DNA from: Mycobacterium scrofulaceum
Lineage (GTDB): Bacteria; Actinomycetota; Actinomycetes; Mycobacteriales; Mycobacteriaceae
DNA: 52,487 nucleotides
NCBI RefSeq assembly: GCF_002086735.1
Contig: NZ_MVIJ01000041.1
Coordinates: forward strand, 1-52,487
Direction: 5' to 3'
Position numbers and translations under genes: made by a program. Each line of letters opens with the position of its first letter. Positions within the stretch are counted from its first letter, which is position 1. This document shows positions 1-7,319 of this stretch, in pieces. Below the pieces are notes generated by a model. That model saw only the letters and a program-made list of their open reading frames with translations. It made no database searches and had not been told where the DNA came from.

Positions 1-164
1 CCATGATGCCCCGGCGCCGCCGCACCCGCGCCCACGACCGCGCCACCCGCATCGCCACCGAACGCCGACACAACCGCGAAGCACGCCGGGCCGCCTCGGC
101 CGCCTCGGCCGACCCCGGACACGACCCCGCGGCCGACCCCGACCACGACCCGCCGCCCTTCTAG
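1..164 (+). CDS. 13E12 repeat family / HNH endonuclease-like protein, C-terminal fragment
   Basis: An open frame enters from the left edge and ends at TAG 162-164. It encodes an Arg-rich helix (MMPRRRRTRAHDRATRI) and a tail ending DPPPF. This Arg-rich stretch followed by a PPPF end is what I recall from the C-termini of mycobacterial 13E12 repeat proteins, which carry DUF222 and an HNH nuclease motif. The catalytic part would lie outside the window, so neither integrity nor activity can be judged. The first in-frame ATG (3-5) is probably internal rather than the true start. Recognition rests on a short tail only. Confidence 0.6.
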   Translation, partial: MMPRRRRTRAHDRATRIATERRHNREARRAASAASADPGHDPAADPDHDPPPF

Positions 165-178
165 CGCAAGATTGCGCC

Positions 179-715
179 ATGCCTGTGTCGCTGCCCCCGT
201 TGGCCGGCGAGGACCACGTCTGCGTCGCCTGTGGGATGAGGTATCCGGACACGCAAATCGATGATGCGGTCGGGGTCATCGCCGGGCTGCCGGACGCGGT
301 CCGGGCGGCGGTGTCCGCGATCGGGCCGGAGGCGCGAAGGGTGCGGTCGGGACCCGACGTGTGGTCGGTCGCCGAATACCTCTGCCACCTGCGAGACGTG
401 TATGTCAGCTTCACCATCCGGCTCTACCGGGTCCGCACCGAGCACCGCCCCGCCCTGGAGCCGATGTTCAACGACCTGCGGCCCCGGCGCTTCCGGTACA
501 ACGACTGCGATATCGACGCCACCCTGGGCGAGCTCGCGGCCGCCGCGGCGGGGTTTCGCGACGAGATCGCGCGCGTCGACGACCCCGATTGGGACCGCAC
601 CGCGACCAGGCTGCCCGGCGAGGAGCGCACCGCCCGCTGGCTGGTCCGCCAGGCGATGCACGAAGGCGTGCACCACCTCGGCGATATCCGGACAATCGGG
701 GAAACCGCTCGTTGA
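179..715 (+). CDS. DinB-fold protein (DinB_2 / maleylpyruvate isomerase-like)
   Basis: This 178-residue protein has the four-helix DinB pattern. WSVAEYLCHLRD (residues 62-73) supplies one His (H70), and MHEGVHHLGD (160-169) supplies H161 and H165, the usual three metal-binding histidines. Members are metal-dependent hydrolases or transferases, some acting on mycothiol adducts; the substrate cannot be told here. An N-terminal CVAC (C15, C18) is unusual and could be a half zinc-knuckle. The gene starts 14 bp after the preceding stop and ends about 200 bp before rplN, so it is probably not part of the ribosomal operon. Confidence 0.7.
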   Translation: MPVSLPPLAGEDHVCVACGMRYPDTQIDDAVGVIAGLPDAVRAAVSAIGPEARRVRSGPDVWSVAEYLCHLRDVYVSFTIRLYRVRTEHRPALEPMFNDLRPRRFRYNDCDIDATLGELAAAAAGFRDEIARVDDPDWDRTATRLPGEERTARWLVRQAMHEGVHHLGDIRTIGETAR

Positions 716-764
716 GCGCGCCGTGACCCCGGCTCGGCCGCGAATTTGGCTCTGAGCTGGTCGT

Positions 765-781
765 CCCCTAGACTCTAGGGG
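765..781. promoter_or_regulatory. Perfect 8+1+8 palindrome upstream of rplN
   Basis: CCCCTAGA-C-TCTAGGGG is a perfect inverted repeat 136 bp upstream of the rplN start. It lies in the 200-bp gap (716-916) after the DinB-like gene. There is no T-run, so it is not an obvious intrinsic terminator. It could be an operator or a terminator stem for the upstream gene. I see no clear -35/-10 pair nearby. Confidence 0.4.
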
Positions 782-916
782 TTGCCTAGGGCAGACCTCG
801 GCCGGTGCGAATCGGCCCCGCGTGCCTTTCGGTGACAAAGACCGCGCATGTCAGGTTATGTGGTGGGCTGTGGCCTGCCTTCCTGCCGTGCACACGCAAC
901 CAGGTCAGGAGATCGA

Positions 917-1285
917 GTGATTCAGCAGGAATCGCGGCTGAAGGTCGCCGACAACACCGGCGCCAAGGAGATCTTGTGCATCCGGGTGCTCGGCGGTTCG
1001 TCGCGACGCTACGCCGGCATCGGTGACGTCATCGTCGCCACCGTCAAGGACGCCATCCCCGGCGGCAACGTCAAGCGTGGGGATGTCGTCAAGGCTGTCG
1101 TGGTCCGCACGGTCAAGGAGCGCCGCCGCCCGGACGGCAGCTACATCAAGTTCGACGAGAACGCCGCGGTGATCATCAAGCCCGACAACGACCCGCGCGG
1201 CACCCGCATTTTCGGGCCGGTCGGCCGCGAATTGCGGGAGAAGCGGTTCATGAAGATCATCTCGCTTGCCCCGGAGGTGTTGTAG
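917..1285 (+). CDS. rplN: 50S ribosomal protein L14 (uL14)
   Basis: L14 binds 23S rRNA at the subunit interface and is the first gene of the spc-type cluster here. I chose GTG 917 because it gives [18 protein letters not shown], the standard L14 N-terminus, and the family's usual 122 residues. The frame stays open upstream to 848, but that extension (with GCGLPSCR) does not look like L14. A purine-rich AGGAGA lies at 907-912. The stop is immediately followed by the rplX ATG, which suggests tight translational coupling. Confidence 0.97.
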
Positions 1286-1603
1286 ATGAAGGTCCGCAAA
1301 GGCGACACCGTCTTGGTCATCGCCGGCAAGGACAAGGGCGCCAAGGGCAAAGTCCTGCAGGCCTACCCGGAACGCAACCGGGTGCTGGTCGAGGGCGTCA
1401 ACCGGATCAAGAAGCACACCGCGATCTCGAGCAACCAGCGCGGTGCCCAGTCGGGTGGCATCGTCACCCAGGAAGCCCCGATCCACGTCTCCAACGTGAT
1501 GGTGGTCGACTCGGACGGTAAGCCCGCCCGCGTCGGCTACCGCCTCGACGAGGAGACCGGCAAGCGGGTTCGCATCTCCAAGCGCAATGGCAAGGACATC
1601 TGA
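1286..1603 (+). CDS. rplX: 50S ribosomal protein L24 (uL24)
   Basis: L24 is an assembly initiator of the large subunit. The 105-residue product starts MKVRKGDTVLVIAGKDKG, the KOW motif of this family, and keeps the basic C-terminus (KRVRISKRNGK). The ATG begins one base after the rplN stop, and the stop is separated from the rplE ATG by one base, so the three genes are coupled. Confidence 0.97.
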   Translation: MKVRKGDTVLVIAGKDKGAKGKVLQAYPERNRVLVEGVNRIKKHTAISSNQRGAQSGGIVTQEAPIHVSNVMVVDSDGKPARVGYRLDEETGKRVRISKRNGKDI

Positions 1604-1604
1604 A

Positions 1605-2177
1605 ATGACCACATCAGAGGCAGAGGTCAAGGTTCAGCCGCGTCTGAAAGAGCGCTACCGCAACGAAATTCGTGATTCGTTGCAGCAGCAGTTCGGCTAC
1701 GGAAACGTGATGCAGATCCCGACGGTGACCAAGGTCGTCGTCAACATGGGTGTCGGCGACGCGGCGCGGGACGCGAAGTTGATCAACGGCGCCGTCAACG
1801 ACCTGGCGCTGATCACCGGGCAGCGACCGGAAATCCGTCGCGCGCGCAAGTCCATCGCGCAGTTCAAGCTGCGCGAGGGTATGCCGATCGGCGCCCGGGT
1901 CACCCTGCGCGGCGACCGGATGTGGGAATTCCTGGACCGGCTCACCTCCATCGCGCTGCCGCGTATCCGCGACTTCCGCGGGCTTTCGCCCAAGCAGTTC
2001 GACGGTGTCGGCAACTACACGTTCGGGCTGGCCGAGCAGTCGGTGTTCCACGAGATCGACGTGGACAAGATCGACCGGGTCCGCGGCATGGACATCAACG
2101 TCGTCACCTCGGCGACAACCGACGACGAGGGACGAGCGCTGTTGCGGGCCCTCGGCTTTCCCTTCAAGGAGAACTGA
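1605..2177 (+). CDS. rplE: 50S ribosomal protein L5 (uL5)
   Basis: L5 binds 5S rRNA and helps form the central protuberance. ATG 1605 gives a 190-residue protein (MTTSEAEVKVQPRLKERY...), close to the 187 residues of the M. tuberculosis protein. An in-frame ATG at 1587 lies inside rplX and is less likely. Typical L5 segments are visible: VTKVVVNMGVG, RRARKSIAQFKLREG and GLSPKQFDGVGNYTFG. Four bases separate its stop from rpsN. Confidence 0.97.
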   Translation: MTTSEAEVKVQPRLKERYRNEIRDSLQQQFGYGNVMQIPTVTKVVVNMGVGDAARDAKLINGAVNDLALITGQRPEIRRARKSIAQFKLREGMPIGARVTLRGDRMWEFLDRLTSIALPRIRDFRGLSPKQFDGVGNYTFGLAEQSVFHEIDVDKIDRVRGMDINVVTSATTDDEGRALLRALGFPFKEN

Positions 2178-2181
2178 GCAG

Positions 2182-2367
2182 ATGGCAAAGAAGGCACTGG
2201 TTAACAAGGCCGCGCGCAAGCCGAAGTTCGCGGTGCGCGGCTACACCCGCTGCAACAGGTGCGGCCGCCCGCGCGCCGTCTTCCGCAAGTTCGGCCTGTG
2301 CAGGATCTGCCTGCGCGAGATGGCGCACGCGGGCGAGCTGCCCGGCGTGCAAAAGAGCAGCTGGTAA
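2182..2367 (+). CDS. rpsN: 30S ribosomal protein S14, zinc-binding type (uS14)
   Basis: This is a short 61-residue S14 with two CxxC pairs (C24, C27 and C40, C43), so it is the zinc-containing form (also called rpsZ). It sits in the head of the small subunit. Actinobacteria usually carry a second, zinc-free S14 elsewhere that is induced when zinc is scarce; that copy is not in this window. ATG 2182 follows a GAGCAG purine tract. Confidence 0.96.
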   Translation: MAKKALVNKAARKPKFAVRGYTRCNRCGRPRAVFRKFGLCRICLREMAHAGELPGVQKSSW

Positions 2368-2452
2368 CAGCCCCAACCCCGAAGACCAACCCAGAACAGG
2401 TGCGCGACAGGCCCGGACCGGGAACCATCGCGAGGAAGGTACCAACGCTGTC

Positions 2453-2851
2453 ATGACGATGACGGACCCGATCGCAGACTTCTTGACACGTCTGCGCAAC
2501 GCCAATTCGGCGTATCACGACGAGGTGACGTTGCCTCACTCCAAGATCAAGGCGAACATCGCCCAGATCCTCAAGGCCGAGGGCTACATCACCGACTACC
2601 GGACCGAAGACGCCCGGGTGGGCAAGTCGCTGGTCGTCCAGCTCAAGTACGGGCCGAGCCGGGAGCGCAGCATCGCCGGATTGCGGCGGGTGTCCAAGCC
2701 CGGTCTGCGGGTGTACGCGAAATCCACCAACCTGCCGCGCGTGCTCGGCGGCCTGGGCGTGGCGATCATCTCGACCTCCTCGGGCCTGCTGACCGATCGT
2801 CAGGCAGCCAGACAGGGCGTGGGCGGCGAAGTCCTCGCGTACGTGTGGTGA
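2453..2851 (+). CDS. rpsH: 30S ribosomal protein S8 (uS8)
   Basis: S8 binds the central domain of 16S rRNA. ATG 2453 gives MTMTDPIADFLTRLRNAN and 132 residues, the same length as in M. tuberculosis. The C-terminus GVGGEVLAYVW is typical. The 85-bp gap from rpsN is the largest within this ribosomal block and contains an AGGAAGG purine tract 15 bp ahead of the start. In E. coli S8 represses the spc operon at rplE; I did not find a convincing mimic of that site here. Confidence 0.97.
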   Translation: MTMTDPIADFLTRLRNANSAYHDEVTLPHSKIKANIAQILKAEGYITDYRTEDARVGKSLVVQLKYGPSRERSIAGLRRVSKPGLRVYAKSTNLPRVLGGLGVAIISTSSGLLTDRQAARQGVGGEVLAYVW

Positions 2852-2861
2852 GGGAGTAGAC

Positions 2862-3401
2862 ATGTCGCGCATTGGTAAGCAGCCGGTTCCGGTTCCCGCC
2901 GGAGTCGACGTCACGATCGAGGGTCAGAACGTCTCGGTCAAGGGCCCCAAGGGCAGCCTGAATCTGACCGTCGCCGAACCGATCACGGTGGAGCGCAACG
3001 AGGACGGCGCCATCGTGGTCGCCCGGCCCAACGACGAGCGGCGCAACCGTTCGCTGCATGGGCTGTCGCGCACGCTGGTGTCCAACCTGGTCACCGGCGT
3101 GACGGAGGGTTACACCACGAAGATGGAGATCTTCGGCGTCGGATACCGCGTGCAGCTCAAGGGTGCCAACCTCGAATTCGCGTTGGGATACAGCCATCCC
3201 GTGGTGATCGAGGCGCCCGAGGGCATCACGTTCGCGGTCCAGTCGCCGACGAAGTTCTCGATCTCCGGGATCGACAAGCAAAAGGTCGGCCAGATCTCGG
3301 CGAACATCCGCCGCCTGCGCCGCCCCGACCCGTACAAGGGCAAGGGCGTGCGCTACGAGGGCGAGCAGATCCGCCGCAAGGTCGGAAAGACAGGTAAGTA
3401 G
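2862..3401 (+). CDS. rplF: 50S ribosomal protein L6 (uL6)
   Basis: L6 lies near the factor-binding site of the large subunit. The 179-residue product begins MSRIGKQPVPVPAGVDV and ends with PDPYKGKGVRYEGEQI, both hallmark segments. A GGGAG purine tract precedes the ATG, and the gap after rpsH is 10 bp. Confidence 0.97.
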   Translation: MSRIGKQPVPVPAGVDVTIEGQNVSVKGPKGSLNLTVAEPITVERNEDGAIVVARPNDERRNRSLHGLSRTLVSNLVTGVTEGYTTKMEIFGVGYRVQLKGANLEFALGYSHPVVIEAPEGITFAVQSPTKFSISGIDKQKVGQISANIRRLRRPDPYKGKGVRYEGEQIRRKVGKTGK

Positions 3402-3403
3402 TC

Positions 3404-3811
3404 ATGGCGCAAAAACAAGCTGACACCGCCGCGCGGAAGCCGGTGGGGCAGAGCGTATCCGCGACTCGCCGGGTCTCCCGGCTGCGCCGGCACGCCCGGT
3501 TGCGCAAGAAGATCACGGGCACGCCGGAGCGGCCTCGGCTCGTCGTCAACCGGTCCGCGCGGCACATCCACGTGCAGCTGGTCAACGACGAGAACGGCAC
3601 GACGGTGGCCGCCGCGTCGTCGATCGAGGACGACGTGCGCGGCCTGCAGGGCGACAAGAAGGCCCGCAGCGTGCGGGTGGGCCAATTGATCGCCGAGCGC
3701 GCCAAGGCCGCCGGCATCGACACCGCGGTGTTCGACCGCGGCGGGTACACCTACGGCGGACGGATCGCGGCGCTGGCCGATGCCGCGCGCGAGAACGGAC
3801 TGAGTTTCTGA
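3404..3811 (+). CDS. rplR: 50S ribosomal protein L18 (uL18)
   Basis: L18 brings 5S rRNA to the ribosome together with L5. The product is 135 residues. Compared with the 122-residue M. tuberculosis form it has about 13 extra N-terminal residues (KQADTAARKPVG) before the conserved SVSATRRVSRLRRH. The C-terminus FDRGGYTYGGRIAALADAAREN is standard. ATG 3404 lies two bases after the rplF stop. No in-frame ATG lies closer to the conserved core. Confidence 0.96.
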   Translation: MAQKQADTAARKPVGQSVSATRRVSRLRRHARLRKKITGTPERPRLVVNRSARHIHVQLVNDENGTTVAAASSIEDDVRGLQGDKKARSVRVGQLIAERAKAAGIDTAVFDRGGYTYGGRIAALADAARENGLSF

Positions 3812-3842
3812 TGACCGAGAACAAGACCGGAAGGACCGCATA

Positions 3843-4523
3843 ATGGCGGAACAGTCAGCCGGCGGCCCCGAGGCCCGCGGCGACAACCGCGACTCGCGCG
3901 GCGACAACCGCGACAGCCGCGGCCGGCGCGACGGCGGCGGCCGTGGTGGCCGCGACCGGGACGGCGACAAGAGCAACTACCTGGAGCGGGTCGTCGCCAT
4001 CAACCGTGTCTCCAAGGTGGTCAAGGGCGGTAGGCGCTTCAGCTTCACCGCGTTGGTCATCGTCGGCGACGGCAACGGCATGGTCGGCGTCGGATACGGC
4101 AAGGCCAAGGAAGTCCCGGCCGCCATCGCCAAGGGCGTGGAGGAGGCGCGCAAGGGCTTCTTCCGCGTGCCGCTGATCGGCGGCACCATCACGCACCCGG
4201 TTCAGGGCGAGGCGGCCGCCGGCGTGGTGCTGCTGCGCCCGGCCAGCCCGGGTACCGGTGTGATCGCCGGCGGCGCGGTGCGCGCGGTGCTGGAATGCGC
4301 TGGGGTGCACGACATCCTGGCCAAGTCATTGGGCAGCGACAACGCGATCAACGTGGTGCACGCCACCGTCACAGCGCTCAAGCTGCTGCAGCGTCCCGAG
4401 GAAGTTGCCGCGCGCCGCGGGCTGCCGATCGAGGACGTCGCCCCGGCCGGGATGCTGAAGGCGCGGCGGGAAAGTGACGCGCTGGCCGCCAGTGCCGCGC
4501 GAGAGGGAACGGCACCGCAATGA
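3843..4523 (+). CDS. rpsE: 30S ribosomal protein S5 (uS5) with an Arg/Gly/Asp-rich N-terminal extension
   Basis: S5 shapes the mRNA entry channel and affects decoding fidelity. The 226-residue product has the S5 core from about residue 40 (LERVVAINRVSKVVKGGRRF; KGVEEARK). Before it is a low-complexity extension containing a near-exact repeat, GDNRDSRGDNRDSRG, a duplication also visible in the DNA. Such extensions are common in actinobacterial S5. The stop overlaps the rpmD start by four bases (ATGA). Confidence 0.97.
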   Translation: MAEQSAGGPEARGDNRDSRGDNRDSRGRRDGGGRGGRDRDGDKSNYLERVVAINRVSKVVKGGRRFSFTALVIVGDGNGMVGVGYGKAKEVPAAIAKGVEEARKGFFRVPLIGGTITHPVQGEAAAGVVLLRPASPGTGVIAGGAVRAVLECAGVHDILAKSLGSDNAINVVHATVTALKLLQRPEEVAARRGLPIEDVAPAGMLKARRESDALAASAAREGTAPQ

Positions 4524-4702
4524 GCCAGCTGAAAATCACCCAGGTGCGCAGCACCATTGGGGCCCGGTGGAAGCAGCGGGAAACCCTGCGCACGCTGGGC
4601 CTGCGACGGATCCGCCACTCGGTGATCCGTGAGGACAACCCACAGACCCGCGGCCTGATCGCGGTGGTCAACCACCTCGTCGTGGTGGAGGAGGCCAAAT
4701 GA
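4520..4702 (+). CDS. rpmD: 50S ribosomal protein L30 (uL30)
   Basis: This is a 60-residue L30 (MSQLKITQVRSTIG...; LGLRRIRHSV). It overlaps rpsE by four bases at its start and rplO by four bases at its end, so rpsE-rpmD-rplO form a translationally coupled set. Confidence 0.97.
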   Translation: MSQLKITQVRSTIGARWKQRETLRTLGLRRIRHSVIREDNPQTRGLIAVVNHLVVVEEAK

Positions 4703-5142
4703 CCATCAAACTGCACGACCTCAAGCCAGCACCCGGGTCGAAGACCGCCCGCACCCGGGTCGGTCGCGGTGAGGGCTCCAAGGGCAAGACCGCCGGCCGT
4801 GGCACCAAGGGCACCAAGGCCCGCAAGAATGTGCCGGCCACCTTCGAGGGCGGGCAGATGCCGATTCACATGCGGCTGCCCAAACTCAAGGGGTTCCGGA
4901 ACCGGTTCCGCACCGAGTACGAGATCGTCAACGTCGGCGACATCAACCGGTTGTTCCCGCAGGGCGGTTCGATCGGCATCGACGACCTGGTGGCCAAGGG
5001 CGCGGTGCGCAAGAACGCACTGGTCAAGGTCCTCGGTGACGGCAAGCTGACCGTCAAGGTGGAGCTGACGGCGCACAAGTTCAGCGGCAGCGCCCGCGAG
5101 AAGATCACCGCCGCGGGCGGCTCGGTCACCGAGTTGTCCTAG
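4699..5142 (+). CDS. rplO: 50S ribosomal protein L15 (uL15)
   Basis: L15 is a late-assembly protein. The 147-residue product has the typical N-terminus (KLHDLKPAPGSKTARTRVGRG) and a Gly/Lys-rich loop. In M. tuberculosis sppA follows rplO; here an accessory cassette intervenes. The stop codon overlaps the stop of the convergent TetR gene in a shared CTAG (5139-5142), leaving no room for a terminator between them. Confidence 0.97.
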   Translation: MTIKLHDLKPAPGSKTARTRVGRGEGSKGKTAGRGTKGTKARKNVPATFEGGQMPIHMRLPKLKGFRNRFRTEYEIVNVGDINRLFPQGGSIGIDDLVAKGAVRKNALVKVLGDGKLTVKVELTAHKFSGSAREKITAAGGSVTELS

Positions 5143-5738
5143 CCTGCGGCTTCGTCCGTACCCTCGATCAGCTCGATTGCCGTGCTGAGCGCCGAATCGG
5201 TTGGTGCGGTTCGGTATTCGCTGTCTTCGGGGATAGCGCGGGAGATCACGATCGAGCCCACCATCAACGCGAGGATGCTCCACGCCCGGCGTTGTCTATC
5301 GGACCGGCTTCCGTCGAGCAATTCGGCAACGCGGTCCACCGTGGCCCTCATCTTGCGTTCGTAGGTGTCTTTGACGGGAGCTTCGGCGCGCGCAACGTCG
5401 GCGCTCAGCGCGGGCATCACGCATCCTCCGGCCGGGTCCAGGCTGTGATCTGCGCTGATGTACTCGCGAAGAAAGCTGAGGAGGCGCGTTCGGCCGTCTT
5501 CACGTGTCATCGAATCGGTGTCCGAGAGGAACGGTTCGCCCAGCTCTGCATCGATGATGGCCTCGAGCATCGCTTCTTTGCCGCGAAAGTTCGAGTAGAA
5601 CGCGCCCGACGTCACGCCGGCGGCGGCGGCCAACCCGTCCACCCCGATGCCGTTGAAGCCATTGGTCTTCAACGATCGACAGCCAGCCTGTAGCAGCGCG
5701 CTACGTGCGCGCGCCTTCTGATCCGGTGGGTACCTCAC
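5139..5738 (-). CDS. TetR/AcrR family transcriptional regulator
   Basis: This 199-residue regulator has an N-terminal helix-turn-helix around residues 33-52 (VDGLAAAAGVTSGAFYSNF), typical of TetR repressors, and a variable ligand-binding C-terminus. The start used is GTG 5738-5736 (MRYPPDQKAR). The gene is divergent from the monooxygenase gene, with an inverted repeat between them (5778-5790). The simplest inference is that it represses the monooxygenase-esterase-GMC cluster and itself. The inducing ligand is unknown. Confidence 0.88.
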   Translation of the reverse strand: MRYPPDQKARARSALLQAGCRSLKTNGFNGIGVDGLAAAAGVTSGAFYSNFRGKEAMLEAIIDAELGEPFLSDTDSMTREDGRTRLLSFLREYISADHSLDPAGGCVMPALSADVARAEAPVKDTYERKMRATVDRVAELLDGSRSDRQRRAWSILALMVGSIVISRAIPEDSEYRTAPTDSALSTAIELIEGTDEAAG

Positions 5739-5769
5739 CAGTCCTCCTTGACGTCGGCCTAATCATAGG

Positions 5770-5800
5770 ATAGCGTCCGTTATCGTAACGACCGTTATTC
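5770..5800. promoter_or_regulatory. Candidate TetR operator in the divergent promoter region
   Basis: The 86-bp spacer is AT-richer than its surroundings. It holds CGTTA-TCG-TAACG (5778-5790, perfect 5+3+5) and two direct copies of CCGTTAT (5777-5783 and 5792-5798). An inverted repeat overlapped by a direct repeat is a common TetR-operator layout. It would overlap the promoters of both divergent genes. Confidence 0.5.
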
Positions 5801-5824
5801 TACGCTTCTGGGCGGAGAGTGTTG

Positions 5825-7297
5825 ATGACCAGTGATTCTGCTGCGCGACATGTGCCGATAGCCATCGTCGGCAGCGGCTTCTCGGGATTGGGCGCCGCGA
5901 TCCGACTGGACAAGGCGGGGCACCACGATTTCTTGGTGCTCGAGCGTGGTGACGACGTCGGCGGCACCTGGCGCGACAACACCTATCCCGGCGCGGCGTG
6001 CGATGTGCCCTCCCATCTCTACTCGTATTCCTTTGCGCCCAACCCGAACTGGACGCGGTGGTTGCCAAGTCGAGCCGAGATCCAGGACTACCTCCGCGGT
6101 GTCGCGCGTGACGCCGGTGTCCTCGACCGTCACGTCTTCGGGTGTGCGGTCAAAGATGCGGCCTGGAACGACGGCCGGCGGAGATGGGAGCTGGTGACCG
6201 ACCAGGGTCGGCTCACCGCCGACATGGTGATCTCGGCATTCGGGGCGCTGGCCGAGCCGTCGACGCCCAACATCCGGGGCATCAACAGGTTCGACGGCGA
6301 GCTGTTCCACTCCGCGCGCTGGAATCACGACGCCGATCTGAGCGGCAAGCGGGTCGCGGTCATCGGCACCGGCGCCTCGGCGGTCCAAATCGTGCCGGCG
6401 ATCGCCGACGTCGCCGCCCACATCGATGTCTATCAGCGCACCGCGCCTTGGTTGCTGTCACGGCACGAGCGCCCCTTCCGGCGCGCTGAGCAACGGGCGT
6501 TCGGCTGGGTCCCCGGCCTCGCGCGCCTGATGCGGGCCGGTATCTATGTGAACCGCGAGGTCCTGATCATCGGCCTGGCGAAGGTGCCGCGGCTGATGAT
6601 TCCTCTAGAGCTGGCCTTGCGGGCCAAGATCCGCGCCGAAGTCAAAAATCCCGAACTGCGCCGCAAAGTCATTCCCGATTTCCGGCTCGGCTGCAAGCGC
6701 ATGCTGCTGTCCAACGACTGGTATCCGACCCTCGGCCGCGATCACGTGGAGCTGGTCACCGAAGGTATCCGGGAGATCGACGGCCACCGCATCATCACCG
6801 CTGATGGGGTTGCACGAGCAACCGACGCCATCATCCTGGCTACGGGCTTTCACGTCACCGACTCACCCATGTTCGACAACATCCGCGACACCGAGGGCCA
6901 CACGTTGGCCCAAACCTACGCGGACAAGGGGCGGCAGGCTTACAAAGGCACCACCATCGCCGGCTTTCCCAACATGTTCTTCATGCTCGGCCCCAACACC
7001 GCGCTTGGCCACACTTCGATGGTGTACATGATCGAATCCCAACTCAATTACATCGTCGACGCCATCGGCACCATGAAAGCCCGCGGCCTCAAGACCTTTG
7101 AGGTGCGACGCGAAGTCCAAGATGCCTACAACGACAAGCTTCAACGCATGCTCGCCGCGTCGGTGTGGAACAGCGGGGGCTGCGCCAGCTGGTACCTCGA
7201 TGCGCACGGCAACAACACCACCCTGTGGCCCGATTTCACCTTTCACTTCCGCAACCAAACCAAGCGTTTCGACCTCGACGCCTACACGACCAGCTGA
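5825..7297 (+). CDS. Flavin-containing Baeyer-Villiger-type monooxygenase
   Basis: The 490-residue enzyme has an FAD-binding GSGFSG (16-21), a second Rossmann motif GTGASA (181-186) and a Baeyer-Villiger fingerprint FDGELFHSARW (156-166), with Asn instead of Pro/Asp after the Trp. It also has the late ATGF motif. Such enzymes use NADPH and O2 to turn ketones into esters or lactones; EthA and MymA are mycobacterial relatives. ATG 5825 is preferred over GTG 5819 because GGAG sits 7 bp upstream. It heads a plus-strand unit with the esterase and GMC genes. The native substrate is unknown. Confidence 0.85.
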   Translation: MTSDSAARHVPIAIVGSGFSGLGAAIRLDKAGHHDFLVLERGDDVGGTWRDNTYPGAACDVPSHLYSYSFAPNPNWTRWLPSRAEIQDYLRGVARDAGVLDRHVFGCAVKDAAWNDGRRRWELVTDQGRLTADMVISAFGALAEPSTPNIRGINRFDGELFHSARWNHDADLSGKRVAVIGTGASAVQIVPAIADVAAHIDVYQRTAPWLLSRHERPFRRAEQRAFGWVPGLARLMRAGIYVNREVLIIGLAKVPRLMIPLELALRAKIRAEVKNPELRRKVIPDFRLGCKRMLLSNDWYPTLGRDHVELVTEGIREIDGHRIITADGVARATDAIILATGFHVTDSPMFDNIRDTEGHTLAQTYADKGRQAYKGTTIAGFPNMFFMLGPNTALGHTSMVYMIESQLNYIVDAIGTMKARGLKTFEVRREVQDAYNDKLQRMLAASVWNSGGCASWYLDAHGNNTTLWPDFTFHFRNQTKRFDLDAYTTS

Positions 7298-7319
7298 CAA
7301 CTCCGAGAAAGGCACCTTG

